This document shows positions 31,711 through 40,835 of a stretch of 64,000 nucleotides of DNA, piece by piece. Origin of the DNA: Lysobacterales bacterium (GTDB taxonomy: Bacteria; Pseudomonadota; Gammaproteobacteria; Xanthomonadales; Xanthomonadaceae); assembly GCA_014946745.1 (NCBI GenBank), contig JADCRD010000003.1, positions 434,001 to 498,000 of the forward strand, read 5' to 3'. The notes below the pieces were generated by a model. The model made no database searches and was not told where the DNA came from. It saw nothing but the letters and a program-made list of their open reading frames with translations. A program made the translations under genes and the position numbers. Position 1 is the first letter of the stretch, and every line of letters begins with the position of its first letter.

Positions 31711-33153
31711 TCAGCTCTCGAACCCGTCACGAAACAGCCTGTCGCCGAGCCGTTCATGCGCACCGATGTCGCAGGCGGCGTTGCCATCGTCGTTGCCGTC
31801 CTGCGGGCGCAGCGTGCCCACGGCGTCGGTGGCCACGCAGGACGCGGCGTTGCCGCTGTCGACCGTGGGTGAGTTGGCGGCATAACGAATCACCGGCATC
31901 GGGCTGTTGACGTCAATGCTGCCGTTCGCCAGCGTCGGGATGATCGATGCGCCGGGGATGACGTTGCCGCAGTTGGTGTCCACGGCGATGTTCGCCTGTG
32001 CCTGCTGGACGAGCGCGGTCAGAAAGCAGCCGATGCCGGTGCCTCGGCCCAGCACCGTGTTGTACAGCTCTCGCACGACGCTGCTGTTGGCAGCCGTCAG
32101 GTTGGACACCGGCCCGCTGTTGCTCTGGAAGCTCAGGTGACGCGCGTCGAGCAGGGTGCGGAACAGTTCGATCGCGCCCGCGTCCGTGGTGCTGGTGCCG
32201 CTGGCTGCGTTGCCCTCGAAGCTGAGGTTGTCCATTCGCGCCACCGAGAGGGCGTTCGTGGCGGTGCGCAGGAACAGGCCTGCGCCGGTGCCGGCGACGT
32301 TGCGCACGAAGCTGCTGCGTTCGAAGTTGAGCGCGCACTGGACTGAGCAGTCGGCCATCAGGCCGGCCCCTGCAGACCCGCCGGCCACCGTGCTGTCGGC
32401 GCGATTGTCCAGAAACACCGAGTCGCTGACGCTGACGCCACTGAGGGCAAGCACCGCGCCGCCGAAACCCGTGCGTCCCGAAACCTGGTTGAGCTCGAAG
32501 CGGGTGCCTTCGACGTTCACGACGCGGCCGTACACCGCACCGCCGGAGGCTTGGGACTGGTTGACCGAACCGTTCGAGATGGCGCCGTTGCCGATGAAGT
32601 CGCTGTCGGCGATGTCCACGCTGACGCCATTCCAGTGCACCGCACCGCCGCGGGAGAAACCGGCGTACACCGACACGCACTGGCGGAAGCGCATGCGATC
32701 GAGCGTCAGCCGGCTGGTCAGCGTGTCGGCGTTGCTGCCGTCCAGACATCCGCCGCCGCTGCCGGTGTTCTCGGCGCGCCCGGAGGACAGCGTGAAGCCT
32801 CTCAGGGTCAGCGCCTGCACCGTGCTTCCGACAGTCAGCAGGCGGAACGAATTCAAGGGGTTGATGGGCTCGACCGACAACCCCGGCGCGGCGCTGGCGT
32901 CGATGGTCAAGGCCCCTGCGGTGATGGTGGGCAGCGGCTGCAGCAGCTCGATGATGCCCCCGCTCAGGGCAGGCGCAAACACGATCTGGTGGGGCGGGCT
33001 GGGGGTGATGTTGGCGAGCGCGATCTGGTCGCGCAGGCTGCCGCTGCCGCTGTCGTTGAGGTTGGTCACGGTGTAGGTCGCGGCATCCGCGCTGTGCGCC
33101 GCGCACGTGAGTGCCATCAGGGCGAGGCAATGCAGCTTCAGGCGTGAAGACAT
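31711..33153 (-). CDS. Secreted right-handed beta-helix protein with C-terminal DGFES motif
   Basis: 480 residues from ATG 33153. A signal peptide (about 1-24, ending SADA) is followed by a CSLREAI-like start (YTVTNLNDSGSGSLRDQIALAN) and repeating strands rich in Gly, Asn and Ser (GGAVHWNGVSVDIADSDFIGN, GGAVLALSGVSVSDSVFLDN). This indicates a parallel beta-helix, as in pectate-lyase-like or Pmp-type surface proteins. It ends LFRDGFES at the very C-terminus, a tail shared in form with the proteins at 34350 and 52729. Lone gene on the minus strand after the IS block; function unknown, probably surface or secreted. Confidence 0.8.
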   Translation of the reverse strand: MSSRLKLHCLALMALTCAAHSADAATYTVTNLNDSGSGSLRDQIALANITPSPPHQIVFAPALSGGIIELLQPLPTITAGALTIDASAAPGLSVEPINPLNSFRLLTVGSTVQALTLRGFTLSSGRAENTGSGGGCLDGSNADTLTSRLTLDRMRFRQCVSVYAGFSRGGAVHWNGVSVDIADSDFIGNGAISNGSVNQSQASGGAVYGRVVNVEGTRFELNQVSGRTGFGGAVLALSGVSVSDSVFLDNRADSTVAGGSAGAGLMADCSVQCALNFERSSFVRNVAGTGAGLFLRTATNALSVARMDNLSFEGNAASGTSTTDAGAIELFRTLLDARHLSFQSNSGPVSNLTAANSSVVRELYNTVLGRGTGIGCFLTALVQQAQANIAVDTNCGNVIPGASIIPTLANGSIDVNSPMPVIRYAANSPTVDSGNAASCVATDAVGTLRPQDGNDDGNAACDIGAHERLGDRLFRDGFES

Positions 33154-33254
33154 GGGGTTCGCTCTTGGGAAGGTCCCTCCGGTTACGGTGACCAGTGCGA
33201 GATTCGGACAGGGTTGTCCTCGCCCCGCGCGCTTGCTGGATACGCTGACCATCG

Positions 33255-33350
33255 CCAGGTAAGGGGGGCAGGTTCGCTTTCTGGGGCGGATGAGCGGGTG
33301 CCGAAAGCGGCTGTCGGGTTCGTTTTCCAGAGCACGAAAACTGACGCTGA
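33255..33350. repeat. Degenerate GGGGTCAGGTT-type element
   Basis: GGGGGGCAGGTTCGCTTTCT, then GTCGGGTTCGTTTTC, and an inverted end AAAACTGACGCTGACC. A diverged copy of the element family at 27640 and 28209. Confidence 0.5.
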
Positions 33351-33365
33351 CCTTTTTCCTCAGCC

Positions 33366-33551
33366 GTGCGCGCGGCCTGGCTGGTCTGCGACGACTTCCT
33401 GCTGGTGGCGCTGCCCGCCGAGTTTGATGTGGTGGTCGGCAACCCGCCCTATCTGCCGCAGCAGCGCATCCCCGCGCATCGCTTCCCGCTGGATCGTTCC
33501 GATCTGGCTGCGCGCCTCTGCCGCGCTGGCAAGGAGGCTCGCGTTGCTTGA
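33366..33551 (+). pseudogene. Fragment of an N6-adenine DNA methyltransferase (NPPY motif)
   Basis: A 61-codon open frame with FDVVVGNPPYLPQQRIP, the catalytic motif IV (NPPY) and context of Eco57I-type adenine methyltransferases and restriction-methylase fusions. No start signal, and the family domain is absent on both sides. A second fragment with motif I lies at 36116. It is likely the remnant of a lost restriction-modification gene. Confidence 0.55.
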
Positions 33552-33644
33552 GCGGGATGCGCCCATGCGGCGCTCCAAGCACGTGCTCGGGGCGGGGTTG
33601 ACGAGCACGCTTCTTCATTGCGACATGAGATTGGACCTGTGTTC

Positions 33645-34166
33645 ATGGCAAGCGCCTCCTTCCAGCTGACTCACAAGCTGTTCTACATCTCGGTCCTGGC
33701 AGCGGCTGCTTCCGCACTGCCGGGCTGTGCGGCGTATGAAACGTACCGCTCGACGGCGGTCTTGGAGCGAAAATTCCTTGTTCCGGCTGCCGACGTCTTT
33801 GATCGTGTCGAGCGCGCGGCCAAGGCCTGTTGGAACGAGAAGCGTGCGCTCGCGGGTGTCTCGATCGAGGTCCGCAGATACGACGTCGGAGTTGGCGGCA
33901 CCTCACTTCGAATTGCCCCCAAGGCATCCAAACCGGGGTTCGCTAGCGCCTTCCTCACAGTGCGGGTGACGGCTTCGACAGAGCGCCTGAGTTTTGTGAC
34001 GATCGAGGAGGCGCAGACCGTCTACTCAGACAACTACCGCGGGTTTGCGCCGACTGTTGAAGGGTGGATCGAAGGGCGTCTCGAGTGCGGAGGTCGTGTG
34101 CCCGGAAGGAACCGAAGCGCGCAACGGGCAACGACCAGGTCGCCGGCTTCAGGCCGATCCTCGTAG
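33645..34166 (+). CDS. Putative lipoprotein, unknown function
   Basis: 173 residues from ATG 33645. The signal peptide has lipobox LPGC (Cys28). The mature part begins AAYETYRSTAVLERKF and has a mixed alpha/beta composition with VERAAKACWNEKR and ending GWIEGRLECGG before a low-complexity Arg/Ser tail that may come from a frameshift or extension. Its layout (lipobox, VERAA..C, strand pairs, terminal W-I-E-G) resembles the smaller lipoprotein at 41394. An in-frame TTG upstream is less likely. Function not recognised. Confidence 0.6.
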   Translation: MASASFQLTHKLFYISVLAAAASALPGCAAYETYRSTAVLERKFLVPAADVFDRVERAAKACWNEKRALAGVSIEVRRYDVGVGGTSLRIAPKASKPGFASAFLTVRVTASTERLSFVTIEEAQTVYSDNYRGFAPTVEGWIEGRLECGGRVPGRNRSAQRATTRSPASGRSS

Positions 34167-34349
34167 CCTCTCCCCAGCCCGCGGGCTGGCTGCGCTTGGG
34201 TGTCTCTTCCCCGCGCTCCTGCGTTCCCGGAGCCTGCACTTGCAAGGGTGAACTGAGGCGGGCCTCACTCTCAGGCTGAGATGCGCGCGCCATAGGCCAC
34301 CGGTAAAGTCCTGCTACGCCGCACCGCAGCCATTGGAGCCAGTCGACCC

Positions 34350-35822
34350 ATGCGCCATGCCACACGCTTCGCCGCCTTCGGGCTGATTGCCTGTCTCCCG
34401 GTCGCGGGCTTCGCAGCCGGCCCTGTCGATTCGAGCGCGGTGCGTCATGCATCGGGCGAGTTCGCCAGGACGCAGCCGTCGCCAGCGGAGTTCTGGCGCG
34501 TGCCGGCGGGAGCGGCCCTCGCCAAGGCGGCGCGTGTCACCCGTGAGGCGCCGCGACCGGACGAAGTGCAGGCCCTGCATCAGCGCAATGCCGATGGCGC
34601 GTTCAAGCGTGTGCAGATCGGCCTGGCGCGCGCGCTTGCGCCAGACGGCGTGGCGCTGTCGGCGCAGTGGACGAAGGCGGCCGGCGGCGAGCGCGTGGCG
34701 CAAGTGGAGGTGCGCTCGATCGGTGCCGCTGCGCTGCGCGTGGGGCTGGACGTTGCAGGCTTGCACCCGGCGATCGAGCTGCGCTTTGGCGGCTCGCGCA
34801 GCCCGGAGCGGCCGCTGGCTCGTACCACAGTGGCCGAGGCGCAGCGCCTGCTGGGCGATGACGGCCTCTACTGGACGCCCAGCACCGATGGCGAGGTGCA
34901 GCGCGTCGAGGTGACCATTCCCGCCGGGGCCGAAGCGCCGGCCGCGCTCTCGCTGCCGCGCTTGAGCCACCAGATCGTCGACAGCCGGACACCGTATCGC
35001 CTGCCGCAGAAGATCGGCGAGTCCGGCGCCTGTAACGTCGACGTGGTCTGTCGCCTGAACGAGCTGGGCCCGCACTTCGCCAACGCGCGCCACGCTGTCG
35101 CCCACATGCGTTTCGTGGTGAGCGGAAGCACCTACATCTGCACGGGCACGCTGGTGGCCGACAACGACCCGGCCAGCCAGGTGCCGCTGTTTCACAGCGC
35201 TAACCACTGCTTCTCTTCGAACACCAGCGTGCCGCCCAACGCGACGCAGATGCAGACGGTGGCCAACACGCTCAACACCTTCTGGAACTACGAAGCCACC
35301 ACCTGCAATGGCCTCGTCTCGGCACCGCAAACCCAGCTTGCGGGTGGCGCCACCTACCTCGGCTCGGACCATCGCACGGACGGCATGCTGCTCCGCTTGA
35401 ACCAGACTGCGCCCACGATCGCGTTCTTCGCAGGCTGGAACGCCCAGCCCCTGGCCAGCAGCAGCGCCGTTACCGCCATTCACCATCCTTCGGGGGATGC
35501 CCGCATGGTCTCGACCGGCCAGAAGCTGTCGGAAGATGCGGACAACCATGAGGTGGGCTGGCTGAGTGGCACCACGGAGGGCGGCAGCAGCGGCTCCGGG
35601 CTCTTCACGATTGCGGCGACCGGAGCCTACGAATTGCGTGGTGGGCTGTTCGGCGGCGCCGCCAGCTGCGCGAACACCGGCAACCTGGGCAACGCCGGCA
35701 ATCGTGACTACTACTCGCGCCTCGACAAGGACTTCGCCTGGATGTCGCCGTGGCTGCTTTCGAGCCCGAACGTGTTCCAGAACGGTTTCGAGGCCACAAC
35801 CGTGGTCACCGTTTCGCCCTGA
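34350..35822 (+). CDS. Secreted trypsin-like serine protease with C-terminal NGFE motif
   Basis: 490 residues. A signal peptide (about 1-22, ending GFAA) is followed by a propeptide-like domain (about 25-210) and an S1 protease domain. The catalytic candidates are His286 (SANHCFS), Asp in DHRTDGMLLRL and Ser414 (GGSSGSGLF). The NHC and GSSGSG forms match lysyl-endopeptidase-like enzymes of Lysobacter and relatives. It ends SPNVFQNGFEATTVVTVSP, so the FxNGFE motif sits 10 residues before the C-terminus. It is likely exported and processed; specificity is uncertain. ATG 34350 is taken as start for its signal peptide. Confidence 0.85.
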   Translation: MRHATRFAAFGLIACLPVAGFAAGPVDSSAVRHASGEFARTQPSPAEFWRVPAGAALAKAARVTREAPRPDEVQALHQRNADGAFKRVQIGLARALAPDGVALSAQWTKAAGGERVAQVEVRSIGAAALRVGLDVAGLHPAIELRFGGSRSPERPLARTTVAEAQRLLGDDGLYWTPSTDGEVQRVEVTIPAGAEAPAALSLPRLSHQIVDSRTPYRLPQKIGESGACNVDVVCRLNELGPHFANARHAVAHMRFVVSGSTYICTGTLVADNDPASQVPLFHSANHCFSSNTSVPPNATQMQTVANTLNTFWNYEATTCNGLVSAPQTQLAGGATYLGSDHRTDGMLLRLNQTAPTIAFFAGWNAQPLASSSAVTAIHHPSGDARMVSTGQKLSEDADNHEVGWLSGTTEGGSSGSGLFTIAATGAYELRGGLFGGAASCANTGNLGNAGNRDYYSRLDKDFAWMSPWLLSSPNVFQNGFEATTVVTVSP

Positions 35823-35974
35823 CACCGCCGACTTCGACGATCGGCCGCCGCCGCGGTCAGCGCGCCATTCGGGGGCAGATCAAGCGTTCTGACTGCGCAG
35901 CGGGTCTGCGGTGATGCTGCGCAGGGCCGTGTCCAGCGACGCTGCGGCCACACAGCGCGTACCGAGGGTCGGGT

Positions 35975-36023
35975 GAAGGGGTCAGGGTTAAGGGGTCAGA
36001 TCCGGGTTAAGGGGTCAGGTCTA
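35975..36023. repeat. Three tandem GGGTTAAGGGGTCAG units
   Basis: GGGGTCAG repeats three times, separated by GGTTA-like spacers, ending GGTCAGGTCTAACTTCG. Part of the GGGGTCAGGTT family. The rest of 35823-36115 has no gene. Confidence 0.55.
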
Positions 36024-36115
36024 ACTTCGTAGCAGGGGCTTGTTCTTTCGCATCGCAATGCCTGCCGATCTCTTCCCCGCTTGCCTGATCTCTCCTCGCC
36101 CGCCACCCCCGCCGC

Positions 36116-36464
36116 ATGCCCTCCCTCTGCGACTGCCTAGGTCCCGCCTTCCGCGCGCCGGACGTCTCCGCCGCGCAGGAATCGCTCGCGGCCGAAAGCG
36201 AAGTCGAGCGCGCGGCGGTGTTCACCCGGCCCGAGGTCGCGGCGGCCATGCTTGATCTCTGCGGCTACGCCGCCGACTGCGCCCTGCATCGACTGCGCCT
36301 GCTGGAGCCTTCGTTCGGCGGCGGCGACTTCCTGCTGCTGGCGGTGCGCGTCTGCTGCAGAGCTGACGTTCCGGGGGCGGCTCGCCGGAGTCCGCGCTCG
36401 GCGATCTGCGCGAGGCCGTGCGCGCGGTGGAGCTGCATCTCTCATGCGGGCCCTTTCCCAATCG
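36116..36464 (+). pseudogene. Frameshifted 5' fragment of an adenine DNA methyltransferase
   Basis: The frame from ATG 36116 reads AAVFTRPEVAAAMLDLCGY and LEPSFGGGDFLLLAVR, which is the SAM-binding motif I (E-P-S-x-G-x-G-D-F) of Eco57I-like methyltransferases. After base about 36355 the family sequence continues in another frame (GDLREAVRAVELH), so a frameshift has occurred, and no further methyltransferase follows. Together with the NPPY fragment at 33366 it suggests a decayed restriction-modification gene whose pieces were rearranged: motif IV now lies upstream of motif I. Confidence 0.6.
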
Positions 36465-36615
36465 GGCCAGCGCTTGGATCGGACCGCGCAAGGTGGCGCA
36501 GCCCCTCTGCCAAGTCCGGTGTCTGATCGATCTCCACCCCGTTCTACGAGTGGATCTTCTGCGTGCCCTTCACCCGCGCTTGCCCCTTGACCTCGCTTCC
36601 CGAGCCCATGACGCC

Positions 36616-37329
36616 ATGCGCTTCTTCGCCCGCGGCCTTCTCGTCCTCAGCCTGCTCGCACTCGCGGCCTGCGCCACCACCAGCCCTGTGCCGACCGGCC
36701 CGGTCATGGCGAATCGCGTCGGCCTGGTCAATCTCGTCCAGCCCCAGCTCACGCACAGCCATGTCGGCGTGACGATGTTCGGCAACGAGGCCAAGCGGGC
36801 GGAGCCGCAGCAGCTGCGCGCGCCGGAGTATCTGGCGCAGAGGCTCGGCGAGGCGCTGCAGGCGCGCGGTGTGGAGCTGGTGCCCGTTGAGCTGCCGCGC
36901 GAACTTGCTGAGGCCGAGAAGAGCCTCATCTACATGCCGTGGGACACACATCGAGTGCGAGAGGAGTATGAGCCCGCGCTGCGCGAGCTGATGCAGTCGC
37001 GTGGGCTGGATGTGCTTTGGGTGGTCGAGTCGTCGGCGTGGCAGGATCCGATCGGCCAGTCCACGGTGATCGTTGAGGGTCATGGCCTCTACACCCGGCG
37101 AGTGCTGGGCGATGACCTGCCGCATGCCTACGCGTTCCTTTGGAGCTATGGGCTGCAGGCCGATACCCTCGCTGTCGTAGGCGCGGCCGGTGTGCGCGAG
37201 TACACCCCGATCGAGGCCACAGAGCTCGATGCGGCGACGATCCCCAAGGTCGAGGCGGCGCTACAGCCCATGTTCGATCATGCTGCTGGCCGTCTGGTGC
37301 AGGCGCTGGATCCGCAGCCGCGTCGATGA
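36616..37329 (+). CDS. Putative lipoprotein, unknown function
   Basis: 237 residues from ATG 36616; the lipobox LAAC gives Cys19. The mature part is a compact alpha/beta domain (VGLVNLVQPQLTHSHVGVTMF, YLAQRLGEALQARGVEL, RGLDVLWVVESSAW). It shows no enzyme motif that I recognise. It starts the plus-strand lipoprotein series, and a TPR gene begins 4 bases after its stop. An earlier in-frame GTG lies in the methyltransferase remnant and is unlikely. Probably exported to the outer or inner membrane face. Confidence 0.7.
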   Translation: MRFFARGLLVLSLLALAACATTSPVPTGPVMANRVGLVNLVQPQLTHSHVGVTMFGNEAKRAEPQQLRAPEYLAQRLGEALQARGVELVPVELPRELAEAEKSLIYMPWDTHRVREEYEPALRELMQSRGLDVLWVVESSAWQDPIGQSTVIVEGHGLYTRRVLGDDLPHAYAFLWSYGLQADTLAVVGAAGVREYTPIEATELDAATIPKVEAALQPMFDHAAGRLVQALDPQPRR

Positions 37330-37333
37330 GGCG

Positions 37334-37747
37334 ATGGCAGCAGCGGCCGAGCGGATGAAGGATCCACAGCGCGCGAAGACGCCGCTTGACGAGGCTGAGC
37401 GGTGGGCCGACACGAAGGCCGCGAGGATCTCGGTGCTGCGGCAGCGCGTGCGACTCGAGCGCCTGCACGGCACACCGGAGAGGGAGCTTGCGAAGCTGTG
37501 CCGCATCATCGACATCGACCCCAGCGCGGCCCATGCACACGGAAACCTCGGTGCTGCCCTGCTTCGTATGAAGCGCTATGGAGAGGCTATCCACGCGCTT
37601 GAGCGCGCGCTCGCGCTCGAGCGCTATCCTCTGGCGGCGCAGCAGTTGGCCCTAGCGCGACAGGGGCTTGCATCGAATTTGGTTTGTTCAATGCGAGAGA
37701 CTCGCGAAATCCTGTACTCAAGAATCTTCCTCCATGCACGATCCTAG
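37334..37747 (+). CDS. Small TPR-repeat protein, possible partial gene
   Basis: 137 residues from ATG 37334, 4 bases after the preceding lipoprotein. The middle has TPR-like helices (AHAHGNLGAALLRMKRYGEAIHALERALALERYP). No signal peptide is visible at this start, and the last 20 residues look unlike a TPR, so it may be a fragment or have a displaced reading frame. It overlaps the next lipoprotein start by 14 bases. It probably acts in protein-protein contacts, if expressed. Confidence 0.5.
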   Translation: MAAAAERMKDPQRAKTPLDEAERWADTKAARISVLRQRVRLERLHGTPERELAKLCRIIDIDPSAAHAHGNLGAALLRMKRYGEAIHALERALALERYPLAAQQLALARQGLASNLVCSMRETREILYSRIFLHARS

Positions 37748-38732
37748 CCGTTGGTACGGGTCTCCGGACCTCCTGTCCTCCCTCGTGCGCGGGGCCGTTC
37801 CATCCGCTTTCGTGCGGTCGCTCAGCCTGCTGTGCGTGCTTTTGCTGGCGGCCTGCGCGCGCACCGAGACACGCCTTGCAGCGAGTGCTGCACCTGAGCA
37901 GACGATCGAGCGGTCGGACGATGCAGGCTTCTCTTCCGATGGAACAACGACCTCTTCAGGCGGCAGCTGCAGTCACGGCCTGCGCCTCGAGGGCATGCTG
38001 GCCGTGCCGACCTGCCCCGAAAACGGTGAGGGCTGCCGGTACGGCCGCGATGCGGTGAATGCGTATGCCGAGCACATCGATAGTCCGCCCCATGAGTTCA
38101 GTGTGCTCGTGGCATCAAGCCCTTGGCGCTTCTACAGCGGGGATGGCCGCATCCTTACCATCGAAGCCTTGACGACGGGGCTGCGAAAGAGCCTCAAGCC
38201 TGAAGTGCGCGAAGTAGTGCTGTACGCCAGTTGGTCAGGTGTCGCCCCCGAGGCGCATGTGCGATCGCTTGCGCGGCAGGTGTCGGATGCACTGGACGGG
38301 TTTCCGGTTCGGGGTCTGGATGGCTTCATGTGGCTGGAACCGGATGGGCGCGTACGGACAACGCAGCAGGCTTTCAGCGGCTGGCATACCGGCGGCGGCT
38401 ACCGGGTGGCGCCTGACCAGCCGGTGCTGACTTCGCTCGCGTTCGGCGAAATGATGTTCTACAGCGAGCGCTTGCGCGAAGCCAACGAGTACGGCTTGTT
38501 GCTTCACGCGGCGGTAGGTTGGGACGTCCACGGGCTCTGTCCCGAGCGCGCACTCGCCGAGTTCGAGCTGATTGCACCCCATCATCCGATCGCCGCCTAC
38601 AACGCCGCGCTGATGCGCCTGGAGTCGGGAAAGGCTGAAGACCGGGCGACTGCGCTCCGCTTGCTGCAAGTCGCCGAAAACGCGGGTGACGAAGCTGCGC
38701 GTGAACTGCGAAGGAGCCTGCTGTCGCCATGA
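37734..38732 (+). CDS. Putative lipoprotein, unknown function
   Basis: 332 residues from ATG 37734; lipobox LAAC gives Cys41. The long region before the hydrophobic core suggests that GTG 37812 (VRSLSLLCVLLLAAC) may be the true start. The mature protein has a Ser/Thr-rich start, then a central domain (GRDAVNAYAEHID, YASWSGVAPEAHVRSLARQVSDALDGFP) and a C-terminal helical part (AAYNAALMRLESGKAEDRATALRLLQVAENAGDEAAREL) that resembles a Sel1/TPR helix pair. No enzyme motif recognised. The 38733-38892 gap has no gene. Confidence 0.65.
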   Translation: MHDPSRWYGSPDLLSSLVRGAVPSAFVRSLSLLCVLLLAACARTETRLAASAAPEQTIERSDDAGFSSDGTTTSSGGSCSHGLRLEGMLAVPTCPENGEGCRYGRDAVNAYAEHIDSPPHEFSVLVASSPWRFYSGDGRILTIEALTTGLRKSLKPEVREVVLYASWSGVAPEAHVRSLARQVSDALDGFPVRGLDGFMWLEPDGRVRTTQQAFSGWHTGGGYRVAPDQPVLTSLAFGEMMFYSERLREANEYGLLLHAAVGWDVHGLCPERALAEFELIAPHHPIAAYNAALMRLESGKAEDRATALRLLQVAENAGDEAARELRRSLLSP

Positions 38733-38892
38733 CTGACAGCATTGAGCCGGGCGAGCACGACGGCAGGAGGATCACCATCAAGCACACCGGCCCGACGATC
38801 GGTTCCTGCCCTGCTGATTTGTCGCGGCCCACGGCATTCTGCCGTTATCTGCGTGTCCCCTCGAGCCTGAGTCACGACCTGTGAGGAATCCC

Positions 38893-39537
38893 ATGCCGAA
38901 TCGAATCTCTGTCCTTGGCCGCTTCACCCTCATCGCTGGCCTTTTCGTATTGGCGGGCTGCGTACCGGTGTACCAAGTCGCCAAGCCCGATGCAGAGACC
39001 GGCCTGTTGCCCACGACCGTCGAGGTCAAGCCGGAGGAGATCAAGACCTACCAGCCCAGCCCGGTGGTTCAGCGCATTCGATTCGTGCTGCTGCGTACGG
39101 CCTCCGGCGGGCTCAACACGGAGCCGTACAACGAGTTTGTGTTCAAGGCCCTGCGTGAGCTTGGGATCACCGAGATCATGTCGCGGGACGAGTTCATGCG
39201 CATGGTCATCGACTCGCCGCTTCGCGACACGGTGGGCAATGCCACCGACCCCGTAGCCCTTTCGAAGATCAACGATGCGGTCGGGCCCTTCATCATCGTC
39301 GACGCCGTGCAACTGCACGCTGGCGGTGCCTGGTTCGAGACCCGACTGCGTGTGACCGATCCCGCGCGGGCCGACGTGCTGCTGGATGTGCATCGCCTCC
39401 GCATCAACTGGTCCAACATGGACAAGGAAGTGAACTACCCGGTCCTGAACGTGCTGAAGCGCTGGTTCGATGAATCGAAGGCGCTGCATGACGAGCCCAC
39501 GGCTCAAGGCGAGTCGCTTCCAAAGGCCGATATCTGA
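38893..39537 (+). CDS. Putative lipoprotein, unknown function
   Basis: 214 residues from ATG 38893, after TGAGGA. Signal with lipobox LAGC (Cys23). The mature part (IRFVLLRTASGGLNTEPYNEFVFKALRELGITEIMSRDEF) has one alpha/beta domain with IIVDAVQLHAGGAWFETRLRV strands. It resembles DUF4136-type or LPS-export associated small lipoproteins in layout, but I cannot name a family. It belongs to the plus-strand lipoprotein series. Confidence 0.7.
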   Translation: MPNRISVLGRFTLIAGLFVLAGCVPVYQVAKPDAETGLLPTTVEVKPEEIKTYQPSPVVQRIRFVLLRTASGGLNTEPYNEFVFKALRELGITEIMSRDEFMRMVIDSPLRDTVGNATDPVALSKINDAVGPFIIVDAVQLHAGGAWFETRLRVTDPARADVLLDVHRLRINWSNMDKEVNYPVLNVLKRWFDESKALHDEPTAQGESLPKADI

Positions 39538-39875
39538 GTTGGAGCGGCAGGCGCGCCCAGCGCCTCCCTATCCTCTGCGAGCGGCTGGCCCAGCGGCAGT
39601 CCTGCATAGCTGCCGCGCTGGAGCCCACGAAGCGCGACAGCCGCGAACATCGCGCGCTGTCGGAGGCGACGAGTTTGAAGGCGCTGTTTCGGGAGTTTGC
39701 TGGGCGGATGGTGGCGGTGGTGGGTTGAGGGACGGCATGCAGCGAATCGCGGGCTCATGCGGGCGGCGCAAGCTGCCGCACATGCTGACCGCGCAATCCA
39801 CGTAAACCGCTTGGCACACTCCACGCCACGGGCCATCCTTCGCCCCGACTCTTTCCTACGCACTGTGCCTCTGCC
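39538..39875. other. Gap with a start-less open frame
   Basis: No gene with a start is supported. One plus frame from about 39541 to 39726 is open and reads protein-like (CERLAQRQSCIAAALEPT, SLKALFREFAGRMVAVVG) but has no start signal and runs out of the preceding gene in another frame. It may be a gene remnant. Confidence 0.35.
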
Positions 39876-40640
39876 ATGCCATTTCCCTTGCGCATCTACA
39901 GCCGACTTCTCGTTGCTGCCGTCCTCGCCGCCAGCCTCAGCGCGTGCGTTACGCCCCAGGGCATCCGCCTCACGCGCAGCGGCCCGAGCGCGGCGGAGCT
40001 TACGGACTTCAATGCCCGCAACCTGCCTGTCGGCGCATGGGTCGAGCCCGGCGGGCGGGTCGACACACCGGCAACGACCCTGCTGCAGCCGGTGCCCGGG
40101 CCTCGGGTGATCGTGGTGGGTCACGTCATGGCGCTGCAGGCGCTGGATGCGGATGACGTCGACTATCAGAGCTACGCCAGGGCTGCGGCGGGCCCCGGCC
40201 AGCGCCCGGCGCTGGACCGGGAGGCCTACGTGCTCACCAGCGCGGGCCGCACGGCGGTGCGAACGGCCGGCGTCACCGGCATCTATTCGCAGCAGAACAT
40301 GGCCGAAGTGCCGCGTGACCTGGTGGACGGTATCGAGTTCTCGTCGGCCTTCGGCACCGCCATGGTCGGCACCTATGGCGATCTGGTGGCCATGCAGGTG
40401 ATGCCCCTGCTCGGGCCTTGGCTGACGCATGTGCTGTGCCGCAAGCGCGAGCCGGACTACGCCGGCTGCCTGGAGCGCTACGCCACCGGCATGTTCCAGT
40501 CCAGCGATGGCCGCGAGATCGACGGGCGGCTGCGCGTGGTCGAGGACGGCGAACGTATCGACCTCGCCACGTTCCGGCGGGTGCCGCCGCAGACGCACGG
40601 CGATGCGCCGGCGGCCGCGCCTGCATCGGCGACCCGGTAG
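39876..40640 (+). CDS. Putative lipoprotein, unknown function
   Basis: 254 residues. Signal peptide with lipobox LSAC (Cys24). The mature region includes GAWVEPGGRVDTPATTLLQPVPGPRVIVVGHVMALQALDADDVDY and a region with YGDLVAMQVMPLLGPWLTHVL, then a Pro/Ala-rich tail. Two cysteines (CRKREPDYAGC) may form a disulfide. No family recognised. It lies in the plus-strand lipoprotein series; intergenic spacing suggests its own promoter. Confidence 0.65.
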   Translation: MPFPLRIYSRLLVAAVLAASLSACVTPQGIRLTRSGPSAAELTDFNARNLPVGAWVEPGGRVDTPATTLLQPVPGPRVIVVGHVMALQALDADDVDYQSYARAAAGPGQRPALDREAYVLTSAGRTAVRTAGVTGIYSQQNMAEVPRDLVDGIEFSSAFGTAMVGTYGDLVAMQVMPLLGPWLTHVLCRKREPDYAGCLERYATGMFQSSDGREIDGRLRVVEDGERIDLATFRRVPPQTHGDAPAAAPASATR

Positions 40641-40835
40641 CACCGACGAGGGTCAAGGCCTGTGTGCCATTCGCCCACTGGATGTCGCCTCGACCCTTGC
40701 GCCGTGCTGGCCTTGGGACAGGGCTGCTTGTGCCAGCCGCTGTGCGCGCCTGAACGGGTTTGCCGGCTTGAAGAGATCCTCGTCGCTGGCGCTGAATCGT
40801 GCAGGCATCGGCACATGCGCGTACTGGAGCTTCGA

